A DNA stretch of 5,941 nt from Nitrosomonas sp. (GTDB lineage Bacteria; Pseudomonadota; Gammaproteobacteria; Burkholderiales; Nitrosomonadaceae). The position numbers and the translations under genes are program-made. The notes under the pieces are model-generated. The model was not told where the DNA came from and made no database searches. It saw only the letters and a list, made by a program, of their open reading frames with translations. The stretch spans positions 1 to 5,941 of the forward strand of contig JAJFJI010000190.1 in NCBI GenBank assembly GCA_021774205.1, given 5' to 3'. Each line of letters begins with the position of its first letter. Within the stretch, counting starts at the first letter, position 1. Positions 1 through 5,941 of this stretch are shown piece after piece.

Positions 1-252
1 ATGTGGTAATGTGATTAGAAAAGCCATCATCATGGCGACTTTCATTGGCACAAAAAAAGGTGTGGTGACTTCGGTGGCGATCATTTGTCCGCCCTGAGGA
101 AGTTTTTCAAGTAGCGGCTGTGCCAGCAGGTTATATAGCTCGCGTGCAAAATAAGCACAGGGCAGGAAGGCGAGCATAAGTCCACCCAGTATGCGTATCA
201 TTCGCGTGCGTAGTTCTAGCAAATGCGAAATAAACGTACTTTCAGCGTTCAT
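1..252 (-). CDS. tatC: Sec-independent protein translocase subunit TatC (3' end truncated by window)
   Basis: TatC is the polytopic inner-membrane core of the Tat translocase and binds the twin-arginine motif. Only the first 84 residues of a protein usually about 240-260 long are present. The cytoplasmic N-tail contains FISHLLELRTR, whose Glu13 corresponds to the signal-binding Glu15 of E. coli. Transmembrane helix 1 spans about residues 18-37. The first periplasmic loop carries AQPLLEKLPQGGQMIATEV and TTPFFVPMK, closely matching the family, and helix 2 begins near residue 70. The second conserved glutamate (Glu103 in E. coli) would lie just past the window edge. The ATG at 252 is the only plausible start before the in-frame tatB stop; no good Shine-Dalgarno sequence is visible. 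Confidence 0.96.
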   Translation of the reverse strand, partial: MNAESTFISHLLELRTRMIRILGGLMLAFLPCAYFARELYNLLAQPLLEKLPQGGQMIATEVTTPFFVPMKVAMMMAFLITLPH

Positions 253-303
253 CGGATGAAAATCGGTGAAGATATAATTTGGCAGACATAAATATACTGG
301 CGG

Positions 304-729
304 CTATTTGTTTTCGTTTTTAGCAACGTGATGTTGTTGCTCTTCTAGATTTGCTGTCTGCGATTGTGGTTTGCTGGACGACACAGCTGCGTCTACCTGG
401 GGTTTTGTATCGGCACTTGTTTCATTGGGAGTCGGAGAGGATGGGGGGGCCGTGTTGTCAGTTTCGGTCATTGATTTTATTTGGTCAATTTCCTGCCGTA
501 CCGAACTCTCAATAGAATCTGTGGTTTCCTTTATTGAGGTGTGCATATTTTTTAATTCGTCCAGTCTGATTTCATTCTGGATGTCATTCTTAACGCTGCT
601 TACATATCGCCGTAGTCGTCCCAACAGATGCCCCGCGGTACGTGCCACATGGGGGAGCCGTTCCGGTCCGATCACAATCAATGCGACCATTGAAACGATC
701 ATTATTTCGATAAAGCCGATATCAAACAT
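304..729 (-). CDS. tatB: Sec-independent protein translocase subunit TatB
   Basis: TatB pairs with TatC to form the receptor for twin-arginine signal peptides at the inner membrane. The N-terminus MFDIGFIEIMIVSMVALIV is a near-textbook TatB start, with the conserved Glu8 inside the membrane helix (about residues 4-20) and the Gly21-Pro22 hinge in VIGPERLP. An amphipathic helix follows (ARTAGHLLGRLRRYVSSV, about 29-46), then a charged, probably helical segment to about residue 90. The last 50 residues are low-complexity, rich in Pro, Ser, Thr, Gln and Asn, and likely disordered. At 141 residues the length is within the variable TatB range. The start at 729 has no clear Shine-Dalgarno sequence. 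It ends 51 nt before tatC, in the same reading frame. Confidence 0.97.
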   Translation of the reverse strand: MFDIGFIEIMIVSMVALIVIGPERLPHVARTAGHLLGRLRRYVSSVKNDIQNEIRLDELKNMHTSIKETTDSIESSVRQEIDQIKSMTETDNTAPPSSPTPNETSADTKPQVDAAVSSSKPQSQTANLEEQQHHVAKNENK

Positions 730-842
730 ACTGTCAGATAGGTTTTGTGTGATTAACAGTAACCATTGATCGTATTTTGATCTCCGTGGCTACCGGAATC
801 ACGTTTGGTCGACGATTCATAGTCCAAAAGCCGGGCTTATAT
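730..842 (-). other. tatA-tatB intergenic spacer
   Basis: This 113-nt gap is long for a tat operon junction. I found no ORF of note, no good sigma-70 hexamer pair and no terminator. A short AAGC/GCTT inverted repeat with a 3-nt loop lies just after the tatA stop and is too weak to call a terminator. It could be an attenuating or processing region that lowers tatB relative to tatA, but nothing in the sequence proves this. Confidence 0.45.
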
Positions 843-1094
843 CTAGGACTGAATTTTCTCCTTAGTTTCTTCCTTCGGTTTTGCTTCCCGGGCCTCACCT
901 TCAATTGTTTGACCCTTTACTTGGGGTGGTGGTGAGGTTGCAGTCTTTTCATCTTCGGATTCTTTCATGCCTTCCTTGAAGCCCTTTATTGCACTACCCA
1001 GATCACCGCCTAGATTGCGTAGCTTTTTAGTGCCAAATACCAGAACAACAATCGCCAAAACGACAAGCCAGTGCCAAATACTAAATGTACCCAT
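843..1094 (-). CDS. tatA: Sec-independent protein translocase subunit TatA
   Basis: TatA is the pore-forming or membrane-thinning subunit of the twin-arginine translocase, recruited in many copies to TatBC when a folded substrate is bound. From the ATG at 1094 the product is 83 residues: a short periplasmic N-terminus, one transmembrane helix (about residues 6-20, IWHWLVVLAIVVLVF), the FGTKKL hinge, an amphipathic helix (LRNLGGDLGSAIKGFKEGM), then a charged soluble tail. Phe20, Gly21 and Phe39 coincide with the conserved E. coli positions when numbering begins at this second methionine. That and the Shine-Dalgarno spacing are why I prefer it over the ATG at 1097. The TatA start MGxFSIWHW distinguishes it from TatB. 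It follows the HIT gene by about 40 nt. Confidence 0.96.
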   Translation of the reverse strand: MGTFSIWHWLVVLAIVVLVFGTKKLRNLGGDLGSAIKGFKEGMKESEDEKTATSPPPQVKGQTIEGEAREAKPKEETKEKIQS

Positions 1095-1100
1095 CATTTA

Positions 1101-1106
1101 CTCCTT
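1101..1106 (-). promoter_or_regulatory. Strong Shine-Dalgarno sequence of tatA
   Basis: The minus strand reads AAGGAG here, the best match to the anti-Shine-Dalgarno consensus seen ahead of any gene in the window. Two ATG codons follow in tandem at 1097 and 1094. The spacing is only 3 nt to the first but 6 nt to the second, so the site favours the second ATG. The other genes here have weak or absent sites, which fits higher translation of TatA. Confidence 0.85.
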
Positions 1107-1134
1107 AATATGAAATACTTGAACATTTCTCAAG

Positions 1135-1485
1135 CTAACCATGATGAATCATACTTGGTAAGCGTTCTTTTCCACCGATGATATGAATATGCAGATGGAA
1201 AACTTCTTGCCCGCCCGCATGTCCGGTATTGATAATTGTGCGAAAACCATTGGTGCAACTCTGCTCTTTTGCCAGGCGTGGTGTAAGTAGCAACATTTTG
1301 CCGAGTAATTGTTGATGTGTGTCGTCAACGTCAGATAATGATGCAATATGAAGCTTGGGTATCAGCATAAAATGAACAGGCGCTGCTGGATGAATGTCGT
1401 TGAAAGCAAATACGTCTTCATCTTCGTAGACTTTGCTGGCAGGAATTTCACCGCGTACTATTTTACAGAATAGGCAATCGTCCAT
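1135..1485 (-). CDS. Histidine triad (HIT) family protein, HinT-like
   Basis: This is a small cytoplasmic nucleotide-binding hydrolase of the HIT superfamily, closest to the HinT/PKCI branch, which hydrolyses adenosine phosphoramidates and related nucleoside 5'-phosphate conjugates. The 116 residues match the usual HinT length. The triad is HLHIHII with His97, His99 and His101 (His99 is the expected nucleophile), preceded by GGQEVF. A zinc site as in many bacterial members is suggested by Cys4 and Cys7 in DDCLFCKIV, probably with His46 and His97. The start at 1485 is 5 nt after hisE without a good Shine-Dalgarno sequence, so expression probably depends on hisE translation. Position between hisE and tatA is compatible with either pathway or neither; its true substrate cannot be read from the sequence. 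Confidence 0.95.
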   Translation of the reverse strand: MDDCLFCKIVRGEIPASKVYEDEDVFAFNDIHPAAPVHFMLIPKLHIASLSDVDDTHQQLLGKMLLLTPRLAKEQSCTNGFRTIINTGHAGGQEVFHLHIHIIGGKERLPSMIHHG

Positions 1486-1490
1486 TATCG

Positions 1491-1820
1491 TTAGTTATCC
1501 CGTTTTCTTGATGCTTTTTCATCGATTCCTGAAACGCCTTCACGTCGCTGCAGTTCATTCAGTACATCGTCAGGTTTTAACCCGTGATGAGACAACAGCA
1601 CCAGGCAATGAAACCACAGATCGGCAGTTTCCCTAATCACATGCTGCGTGTCGCCATCTTTTGACGCCATCAGCGTTTCTGCCGATTCTTCGGCAATTTT
1701 TTTGAGTATTTTGTCCTGGCCATCATGTAACAACTTGGCAACATAGGAGCTGGCCGGATCAGTGTGCTTGCGCATTTCAATGGTTTGCGCCAGACGATGT
1801 AGAATGGATGACTCTGTCAT
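1491..1820 (-). CDS. hisE: Phosphoribosyl-ATP pyrophosphatase
   Basis: HisE cleaves pyrophosphate from phosphoribosyl-ATP to give phosphoribosyl-AMP, the second histidine step. The 109-residue product belongs to the all-alpha, MazG-like NTP pyrophosphohydrolases. The magnesium-binding motif is complete: Glu44, Glu45 and Glu48 in KKIAEESAET, and Glu64 and Asp67 in RETADLWFH. SYVAKLLHDGQDKILKK ahead of it and the Lys/Arg-rich C-terminus are usual for the family. The start overlaps the hisI stop as ATGA and has only a weak AAAGAAA element upstream, which suggests coupling to hisI. Here hisI and hisE are separate adjacent genes rather than the enterobacterial fusion. The HIT gene starts 5 nt after its stop. 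Confidence 0.97.
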   Translation of the reverse strand: MTESSILHRLAQTIEMRKHTDPASSYVAKLLHDGQDKILKKIAEESAETLMASKDGDTQHVIRETADLWFHCLVLLSHHGLKPDDVLNELQRREGVSGIDEKASRKRDN

Positions 1821-2206
1821 TTTTGGTAAATTTCTTTTGGATCTTTAATAACTGGGGTGGTAACCACCCACTGTCCATTTTTAAGCTTGTTGAAGAAACA
1901 GTTGTGTCTACCAGTGTGGCAGGCAATGCCGCCGACTTGCTCTACCGTCAGTAATAATACGTCTTCATCGCAATCCAAATAAATATCCTTTACTTTCTGG
2001 ACGTGGCCGGATTCTTCACCTTTGTGCCAGAGTTTTTTACGTGAACGTGACCAGTAGACCGCCCGGCCGGTTTCGACGGTAAGCTTGACGGCTTCCCGGT
2101 TCATCCAGGCGACCATCAGCACTTTGCCACTACCAGCTTCTTGTGCAATGACGGGCACTAATTCATCGTCAGACCAATTAATTTTACTGAGCCAAGTATC
2201 AGGCAT
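1817..2206 (-). CDS. hisI: Phosphoribosyl-AMP cyclohydrolase
   Basis: HisI opens the adenine ring of phosphoribosyl-AMP, the third step of histidine synthesis, acting on the HisE product. Read from the ATG at 2206 the protein is 129 residues, typical of the stand-alone enzyme. It shows VAWMNREA, AVYWSRSRKKLWHKGEESGH, the metal-binding LDCDEDVLL (Asp78, Cys79, Asp80, Asp82) and GGIACHTGRHNCFF, with zinc-ligand cysteines 96 and 103. I chose this start because conserved sequence begins near MPDTWLSKINW. It has no visible Shine-Dalgarno sequence. An in-frame ATG at 2398, overlapping the hisF stop and preceded by GAGG, would give 193 residues with an unrecognised extension, and an intermediate ATG lies at 2245. 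The stop overlaps the hisE start by four bases (ATGA), so hisE is probably translationally coupled. Confidence 0.93.
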   Translation of the reverse strand: MPDTWLSKINWSDDELVPVIAQEAGSGKVLMVAWMNREAVKLTVETGRAVYWSRSRKKLWHKGEESGHVQKVKDIYLDCDEDVLLLTVEQVGGIACHTGRHNCFFNKLKNGQWVVTTPVIKDPKEIYQK

Positions 2207-2397
2207 AAAACCCGTTTTGAATGTTGTAAAACTCACATTTTGCATGAATAACGTGGTTACATTCTGTGCTAACCGTTTAAAGTATGTTGTTCCTGGTGAA
2301 GCGCTATTCTTATTGCAAGGCTTTGCAACAATGCTACTTACCTGGAGCGATGTGCGATATGTGGGTATTCCTGAGCAAAGAGAAGAGAAGTATAACA
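2207..2397 (-). other. Unusually long hisF-hisI spacer, or 5' extension of hisI
   Basis: This is the longest stretch in the window without assigned conserved coding sequence, inside an operon whose other his gaps are at most 64 nt. The hisI frame stays open through it for 64 codons to an ATG at 2398 that overlaps the hisF stop as TAATG. GAGG at 2412-2409 lies 10 nt ahead of that ATG. The hypothetical 64-residue peptide has no Asp or Glu, six Lys/Arg and many Ser/Thr, unlike the acidic enzyme that follows. I recognise no domain in it. A pair of palindromic TTGCAA hexamers at 2313-2318 and 2323-2328 could form a small 6-bp hairpin. No convincing promoter was found. Confidence 0.5.
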
Positions 2398-3171
2398 TTA
2401 CAGCCGTACCTCAATGCCATGTTCCGCCATATATTTTTTGGCTTGATGGACAGTATATTCTCCATAGTGAAATATACTTGCCGCCAGCACGGCATCAGCA
2501 TGACCTTTTAAAATACCGTCGACTAGATGATCCAGGTTGCCAACGCCGCCACTGGCAATGATGGGAATATCGATGGCGTCAGAAACCGCGCGGGTAAGTG
2601 CCAGGTCAAAGCCGTTACGTGTACCGTCCTTGTCCATGCTGGTCAGAAGAATCTCACCAGCACCCAGTGATTGCATTTTTTTTGCCCATTCAACCGCGTC
2701 TATGCCAGTAGCCTTACGCCCGCCGTGAGTAAACACCTCCCAGCGCGGCATGTTGTCAGTTTTATTAACTTGTTTCGCGTCTATCGCGACCACGATGCAT
2801 TGGGCGCCATAATGACCCGCCGCATCGGCGACCAGTTGCGGATTCTGTACCGCAGCGGTGTTAATGCTGACTTTGTCAGCACCGGCATTTAATAACCGGC
2901 GTACATCATCAACTTGTCGAACGCCCCCGCCAACCGTTAATGGTATAAATACCTGAGCGGCAACTTCTTCAATAATATGCAGGATCAAATCACGATTATC
3001 TGAACTGGCGGTAATGTCAAGGAAAGTCAGCTCATCTGCGCCTTGTTCATCATAACGGCGGGAAATCTCAACTGGATCACCTGCGTCGCGCAGTTCAATA
3101 AAATTGATGCCTTTGACGACGCGCCCGTTGGTAACGTCCAGACATGGAATGATTCGTTTTGCCAGCCCCAT
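2398..3171 (-). CDS. hisF: Imidazole glycerol phosphate synthase, cyclase subunit
   Basis: HisF is the synthase/cyclase half of the HisH-HisF complex. It uses ammonia delivered from HisH to convert PRFAR into imidazole-glycerol phosphate and AICAR. The product is 257 residues, normal for the family. The catalytic aspartates are Asp12 in AKRIIPCLDV and Asp131 in VVAIDAK. GADELTFLDITASSD (about 45-58), LTVGGGVRQ, THGGRKATG and IIASGGVGNLDH are family signatures, including the two phosphate-binding glycine loops. The start at 3171 is supported by AGGAA at 3187-3183, 11 nt upstream and partly within the hisA stop region; the gap to hisA is 14 nt. The stop codon TAA at 2400-2398 overlaps by one base an ATG (TAATG) that opens the extended hisI frame. 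Confidence 0.98.
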   Translation of the reverse strand: MGLAKRIIPCLDVTNGRVVKGINFIELRDAGDPVEISRRYDEQGADELTFLDITASSDNRDLILHIIEEVAAQVFIPLTVGGGVRQVDDVRRLLNAGADKVSINTAAVQNPQLVADAAGHYGAQCIVVAIDAKQVNKTDNMPRWEVFTHGGRKATGIDAVEWAKKMQSLGAGEILLTSMDKDGTRNGFDLALTRAVSDAIDIPIIASGGVGNLDHLVDGILKGHADAVLAASIFHYGEYTVHQAKKYMAEHGIEVRL

Positions 3172-3185
3172 AAGATCGGAATTTC

Positions 3186-3932
3186 CTAGTTGCCTGCACT
3201 CATTTTATCGGCCAATTGCTGTGCTTCCCTAAAATCCAGTGAACCTTCGTAAATGGCTCGCCCGGTGATCGCGCCGATGATGCCTTCATGCTCGATTTTG
3301 CACAACGTTTTGACATCGTCAAGATTGGTAATGCCGCCGCTGGCAATGACAGGAACCATCAGTTCATTGGCTAATTCTACTGTGGCCTTAACGTTAACGC
3401 CGTTGAGCATGCCGTCACGCCCGATATCTGTGTAAATAACCGCTTCCACGCCATATCCTTCAAATTTCTTTGCCAGTTCGATGACATCATGGCCAGTAAT
3501 TTTAGACCAGCCGTTGACGGCAACTTTGCCGTCTTTTGCATCTAATCCAACCAAAATATTCCCCGGGAAGGCATCGCAGGCATCTTGCAGAAATCCTGGT
3601 ATTTTTACTGCCGCGGTGCCAATAATGACATAGGTGATACCATAATCCAGGTAGCGATCAATGGTTTCCAGGTCACGAATGCCGCCACCTAGCTGAATTG
3701 GGATTTTGCCATCGATAGTTTCAACAATTTCACGAATAATCAATTCATTTTTTGGCTTGCCGGCGAATGCGCCGTCCAAATCTACTAGGTGCAATCGCTG
3801 CGCACCTTGTTCCAGCCAATGTTTCGCCATGTTACCGGGATTGTCAGAAAATACCGTGGCATCCTCCATAATCCCTTGTTTGAGCCGGACACATTGTCCA
3901 TCTTTTAGATCGATTGCGGGAATGATTAACAT
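3186..3932 (-). CDS. hisA: ProFAR isomerase (phosphoribosylformimino-AICAR-phosphate isomerase)
   Basis: HisA performs the Amadori rearrangement of ProFAR to PRFAR, feeding HisH/HisF. The 248-residue (beta/alpha)8 barrel has the usual family length. The two acid-base aspartates are Asp8 in MLIIPAIDLKDG, at the end of the first strand, and Asp131 in LVGLDAKDG, at the end of the fifth. Phosphate-binding loops appear as QLGGGIRD (about 80-87) and VIASGGITNLDD (about 195-206), with TDIGRDGMLNG between them. The sequence is visibly related to HisF next door, as expected for the ancient duplication of these barrels. PriA-type bifunctionality is unlikely given the proteobacterial context. The start at 3932 has only a weak AAGA element upstream. 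The stop overlaps a possible hisF Shine-Dalgarno sequence (AGGAA). Confidence 0.98.
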   Translation of the reverse strand: MLIIPAIDLKDGQCVRLKQGIMEDATVFSDNPGNMAKHWLEQGAQRLHLVDLDGAFAGKPKNELIIREIVETIDGKIPIQLGGGIRDLETIDRYLDYGITYVIIGTAAVKIPGFLQDACDAFPGNILVGLDAKDGKVAVNGWSKITGHDVIELAKKFEGYGVEAVIYTDIGRDGMLNGVNVKATVELANELMVPVIASGGITNLDDVKTLCKIEHEGIIGAITGRAIYEGSLDFREAQQLADKMSAGN

Positions 3933-3996
3933 ATCTTAACCAACGTTGATGATTGATAATTGAGATTGGGTGAAGTCGGGTTCATGTATGTTGAAT

Positions 3997-4656
3997 TCAG
4001 CTAGCTTCGTCAGCGAAATGGGGTGTCCAGTTGGCGAAGTTACTCAGAAGCATTAATCCGGCGACATGACTTTTTTCCGGGTGAAACTGGACAGCGAAAA
4101 TATTGTCCTTTGCGACGGCACAAGTAAATGGGAAAGGATAATCGCTTCGTGCCGCTACCGGTTGCGATTCCGTGGTTTCGACGTAATAACTGTGGACAAA
4201 ATAAAAACGGGCATCGTTTGCGATACCATGCCACAGTGGATGATCAATTGTTTGATGCACCTGATTCCATCCCATGTGGGGGACTTTAAGTTTTTGTCCG
4301 TCAGGCGTGGTCATGGCCGAAGAGGGGAAATGCAAGACTCTGCCGGGTAGAATGCCCAGGCCTTTGATGTTACCTTCTTCACTTTCTTCAAACAACATTT
4401 GTAAACCAATACAGATCCCGAGAAACGGTTTGTTGGTAGCCGCTTCCTGAACAGCGCCACGTAAACCGCGTATTTCCAACTCATGTATGCAGTTAGGCAT
4501 CGCGCCCTGACCCGGCACTACGACGCGCTCTGCTTCTTTAACTACCGACGGGTCGCTAGTGACTACGATAGTAGCTGTGGGTGCGACATGTTCAAGGGCT
4601 TTAGATACGGAACGCAAATTCCCCATTCCATAATCTACAATTGCAATATTCGTCAT
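3997..4656 (-). CDS. hisH: Imidazole glycerol phosphate synthase, glutaminase subunit
   Basis: HisH is a class I glutamine amidotransferase. It hydrolyses glutamine and passes ammonia through the HisF barrel to make imidazole-glycerol phosphate and AICAR from PRFAR. The 219-residue product has the complete triad: nucleophile Cys82 in GICIGLQMLF, and His192 and Glu194 in VQFHPEKS. The N-terminal IAIVDYGMGNLRSV, the oxyanion-strand region VVPGQGAMPNC (about residues 46-56) and VPHMGWNQV are all family hallmarks. The start at 4656 matches the conserved N-terminus, though no convincing ribosome binding site precedes it. It lies 28 nt after hisB and 64 nt before hisA, the standard B-H-A-F order, and its partner subunit HisF is encoded two genes downstream. 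Confidence 0.98.
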   Translation of the reverse strand: MTNIAIVDYGMGNLRSVSKALEHVAPTATIVVTSDPSVVKEAERVVVPGQGAMPNCIHELEIRGLRGAVQEAATNKPFLGICIGLQMLFEESEEGNIKGLGILPGRVLHFPSSAMTTPDGQKLKVPHMGWNQVHQTIDHPLWHGIANDARFYFVHSYYVETTESQPVAARSDYPFPFTCAVAKDNIFAVQFHPEKSHVAGLMLLSNFANWTPHFADEAS

Positions 4657-4684
4657 TTTGTACTGTGTAATAAAATGAAGTTGC

Positions 4685-5272
4685 TTATAAAGTGCCCTTG
4701 GTCGATGGGATTATCCCTGCCGCCGCAGGGTCAAGCTCAAGCGCCATGCGCAGTGCGCGGCCAAATGCTTTAAACACTGTCTCTGCCTGGTGGTGTGCAT
4801 TTTTGCCAGAAAGATTGTCAATGTGCAATGTTACCAAGGCATGATTAACAAAGCCTTGGAAAAATTCATTGACCAGATCTACGTCAAACTCACCAATATG
4901 CGCGCGTACGAAATTAATATTGAGCTCCAGTCCGGGACGTCCGGATAAATCGATGACCACCCTTGATAACGCTTCATCAAGCGGCACATATGCATGGCCG
5001 TAACGACGCAGTCCCTTTTTATCTCCAGCAGCCTGCGCTAGAGCCTGTCCTAATGTAATGCCGATATCTTCAACCGTGTGATGCGCATCAATGTGCAAAT
5101 CGCCTTTGGCCTTGATCTCAAGATCAATCATGCCGTGGCGTGCAATCTGATCGAGCATATGCTCAAGAAAAGGTACGCCAGTATCAAAACTGGTTTTTCC
5201 CGTTCCGTCCAGATTCAAATTGATGCTGATCTGGGTTTCTAGTGTATGGCGTGTGATTTGAGCTTGGCGCAT
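4685..5272 (-). CDS. hisB: Imidazoleglycerol-phosphate dehydratase, monofunctional
   Basis: HisB removes water from imidazole-glycerol phosphate to give imidazole-acetol phosphate, the substrate of HisC. The 195-residue product is the normal length of the monofunctional enzyme and lacks the N-terminal histidinol-phosphatase domain of the enterobacterial fusion, so that phosphatase must be encoded elsewhere. Both halves of the duplicated fold carry the manganese-binding signature: DAHHTVED (His64, His65, Glu68) and NAHHQAET (His160, His161, Glu164). FLEHMLDQIARHG (His38, His46) and the C-terminal STKGTL are also typical. The ATG at 5272 gives the usual N-terminus, MRQAQITRHTLET; no clear Shine-Dalgarno sequence precedes it, so initiation may be coupled to hisC. 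The gap to hisH downstream is 28 nt. Confidence 0.98.
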   Translation of the reverse strand: MRQAQITRHTLETQISINLNLDGTGKTSFDTGVPFLEHMLDQIARHGMIDLEIKAKGDLHIDAHHTVEDIGITLGQALAQAAGDKKGLRRYGHAYVPLDEALSRVVIDLSGRPGLELNINFVRAHIGEFDVDLVNEFFQGFVNHALVTLHIDNLSGKNAHHQAETVFKAFGRALRMALELDPAAAGIIPSTKGTL

Positions 5273-5306
5273 AGAATAGGTGTCGAAAATGTTTTTATAT
5301 CGGTGT

Positions 5307-5941
5307 TTAGACAGATTTGCTGAGTATGGTATGTAGTGCCTGAAGAAACTGTGAATTTTCGTCAGGTGTGCCTACCGTGACACGCAGGCAATTAATTAAC
5401 AGGGGGTGCGTTCCATTTAGATTTTTGATTAATATCCCGTGTTGTTTAAGTTCTTGGAATATCCGGGTGGCATCATCGACGCGAAATAAAATAAAATTCG
5501 CATCAGAGGGAAAAGCTTCAATACCATCCAGCGCCGCCAATTCACTACTCATTTTTGTACGTTCTGATTTGATCGCACTTGCCTGCGCGAGCAGAATATC
5601 AGAATGGCGTAGGACTTCCCTGCCAACCAATTGCGTTATTATGCCAACATTATAAGGTAAACGCAGCTTTTCCAGTTGAGTCAACCATTCCTGCCGGCCA
5701 ACTAACAGTCCCAGCCTTAAACCCGCCAATCCCAATTTGGAGAGTGTACGCATTAACAGTAGGTTTGGGCATTGCGTTAATTTTCCCATTAAACTGGCGT
5801 CAGCAAAAGCATGGTAGGCTTCATCCACAACAACAATGCCTGGGGTTGCTTCAATAATGCGAAGCATAGCTTCAGCATCAAATAAATTGCCTGTAGGATT
5901 GTTGGGGTAGGCGAGGAAGATCACGGCAGGTTGATGTTTGG
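5307..5941 (-). CDS. hisC: Histidinol-phosphate aminotransferase (5' end truncated by window)
   Basis: This PLP-dependent enzyme transfers an amino group between glutamate and imidazole-acetol phosphate to give histidinol phosphate in the cytoplasm. The window holds the C-terminal 210 residues of a family usually about 355-365 long, so roughly 150 N-terminal residues lie beyond the window edge. Visible marks of class I/II (fold type I) aminotransferases, counting from the first complete codon, are AYPNNPTG near residues 10-17, the VVDEAYHAF segment with Asp39 and Tyr42, the Schiff-base Lys68 in RTLSKLGLAGLRLG, and a C-terminal LRVTVGT with the substrate-carboxylate arginine. The GTG at 5924 is an internal valine codon, not a start, because the family sequence continues upstream as KHQPAVIFLAYP. 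The gene ends 34 nt before hisB. The his context makes HisC much likelier than a related aminotransferase such as CobD. Confidence 0.96.
   Translation of the reverse strand, partial: KHQPAVIFLAYPNNPTGNLFDAEAMLRIIEATPGIVVVDEAYHAFADASLMGKLTQCPNLLLMRTLSKLGLAGLRLGLLVGRQEWLTQLEKLRLPYNVGIITQLVGREVLRHSDILLAQASAIKSERTKMSSELAALDGIEAFPSDANFILFRVDDATRIFQELKQHGILIKNLNGTHPLLINCLRVTVGTPDENSQFLQALHTILSKSV

Noticed and set aside
371..769. 132-codon plus-strand open frame opposite tatB
   Set aside because: It is antisense to a clear tatB gene and its translation has no recognisable domain.
1105..1133. Promoter-like pair TTGAGA / TATTAA with 17-nt spacing on the minus strand just upstream of tatA
   Set aside because: The -10 element overlaps the AAGGAG ribosome binding site, so a transcript from it would start at or after the site and lose it. 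The -10 matches consensus at only four of six positions.
1118..1134. Small inverted repeat CTTGA/TCAAG with 7-nt loop directly after the HIT stop
   Set aside because: A 5-bp AT-rich stem without a T-run is too weak for an intrinsic terminator and can arise by chance.
2388..2413. TATACT -10-like hexamer at the hisF-hisI junction on the minus strand
   Set aside because: The nearest -35-like hexamer, TTGAGG, sits only 14 nt upstream, too close for a normal sigma-70 promoter.
2085..2561. 158-codon open frame on the plus strand across the hisF-hisI junction, and a shorter one at 2284-2511
   Set aside because: Most of each lies antisense to conserved hisI or hisF, the products match no family I recognise, and no ribosome binding site supports them. 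They are probably shadow frames.
2540..3360. Similar nucleotide stretches in hisF (near 2545-2570) and hisA (near 3325-3355) that look like a repeat
   Set aside because: They encode the homologous IASGG phosphate-binding loops of two related barrels, a known ancient duplication and not a recent repeat.
5922..5941. GTG at 5924 as a hisC start
   Set aside because: It falls inside the conserved aminotransferase core, immediately before AYPNNPTG, and the frame stays open to the window edge.

Overview
The window is one continuous run of genes, all on the minus strand: the distal part of a histidine biosynthesis operon followed directly by a twin-arginine translocation (Tat) operon. In transcription order, from high to low coordinates, it reads hisC (5' end cut off), hisB, hisH, hisA, hisF, hisI, hisE, a histidine-triad (HIT) protein gene, tatA, tatB and tatC (3' end cut off). 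No gene on the plus strand can be supported. I see no tRNA, rRNA, CRISPR array, insertion sequence or phage element.

The organism is most likely a betaproteobacterium. HisB is the short monofunctional dehydratase, hisI and hisE are separate genes (fused in enterobacteria), and a HIT gene joins the his cluster to tatABC, an arrangement I associate with Betaproteobacteria. The moderate base composition and the protein sequences would suit a Nitrosomonas-like or other low-GC member. This is recollection of gene order and sequence feel, not a database result.

Regions: 5941-2398 holds hisC-hisB-hisH-hisA-hisF with gaps of 14-64 nt. From 2397 to 2207 lies the largest gap in the window, about 191 nt ahead of the conserved part of hisI. 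It stays open in the hisI frame, so hisI could instead start right at the hisF stop. From 2206 to 1135, hisI, hisE and the HIT gene are tightly coupled (a 4-nt ATGA overlap, then a 5-nt gap). From 1094 to 1, tatA, tatB and tatC follow, with a 113-nt gap between tatA and tatB.

Together HisE and HisI carry out the early phosphoribosyl-ATP steps, HisA isomerises the product, HisH/HisF form imidazole-glycerol phosphate and AICAR, HisB dehydrates it and HisC transaminates the product. TatA, TatB and TatC form the inner-membrane translocase for folded proteins carrying twin-arginine signals. The genes look intact and conventional. I found no undescribed system; the item most worth checking is the hisF-hisI junction.
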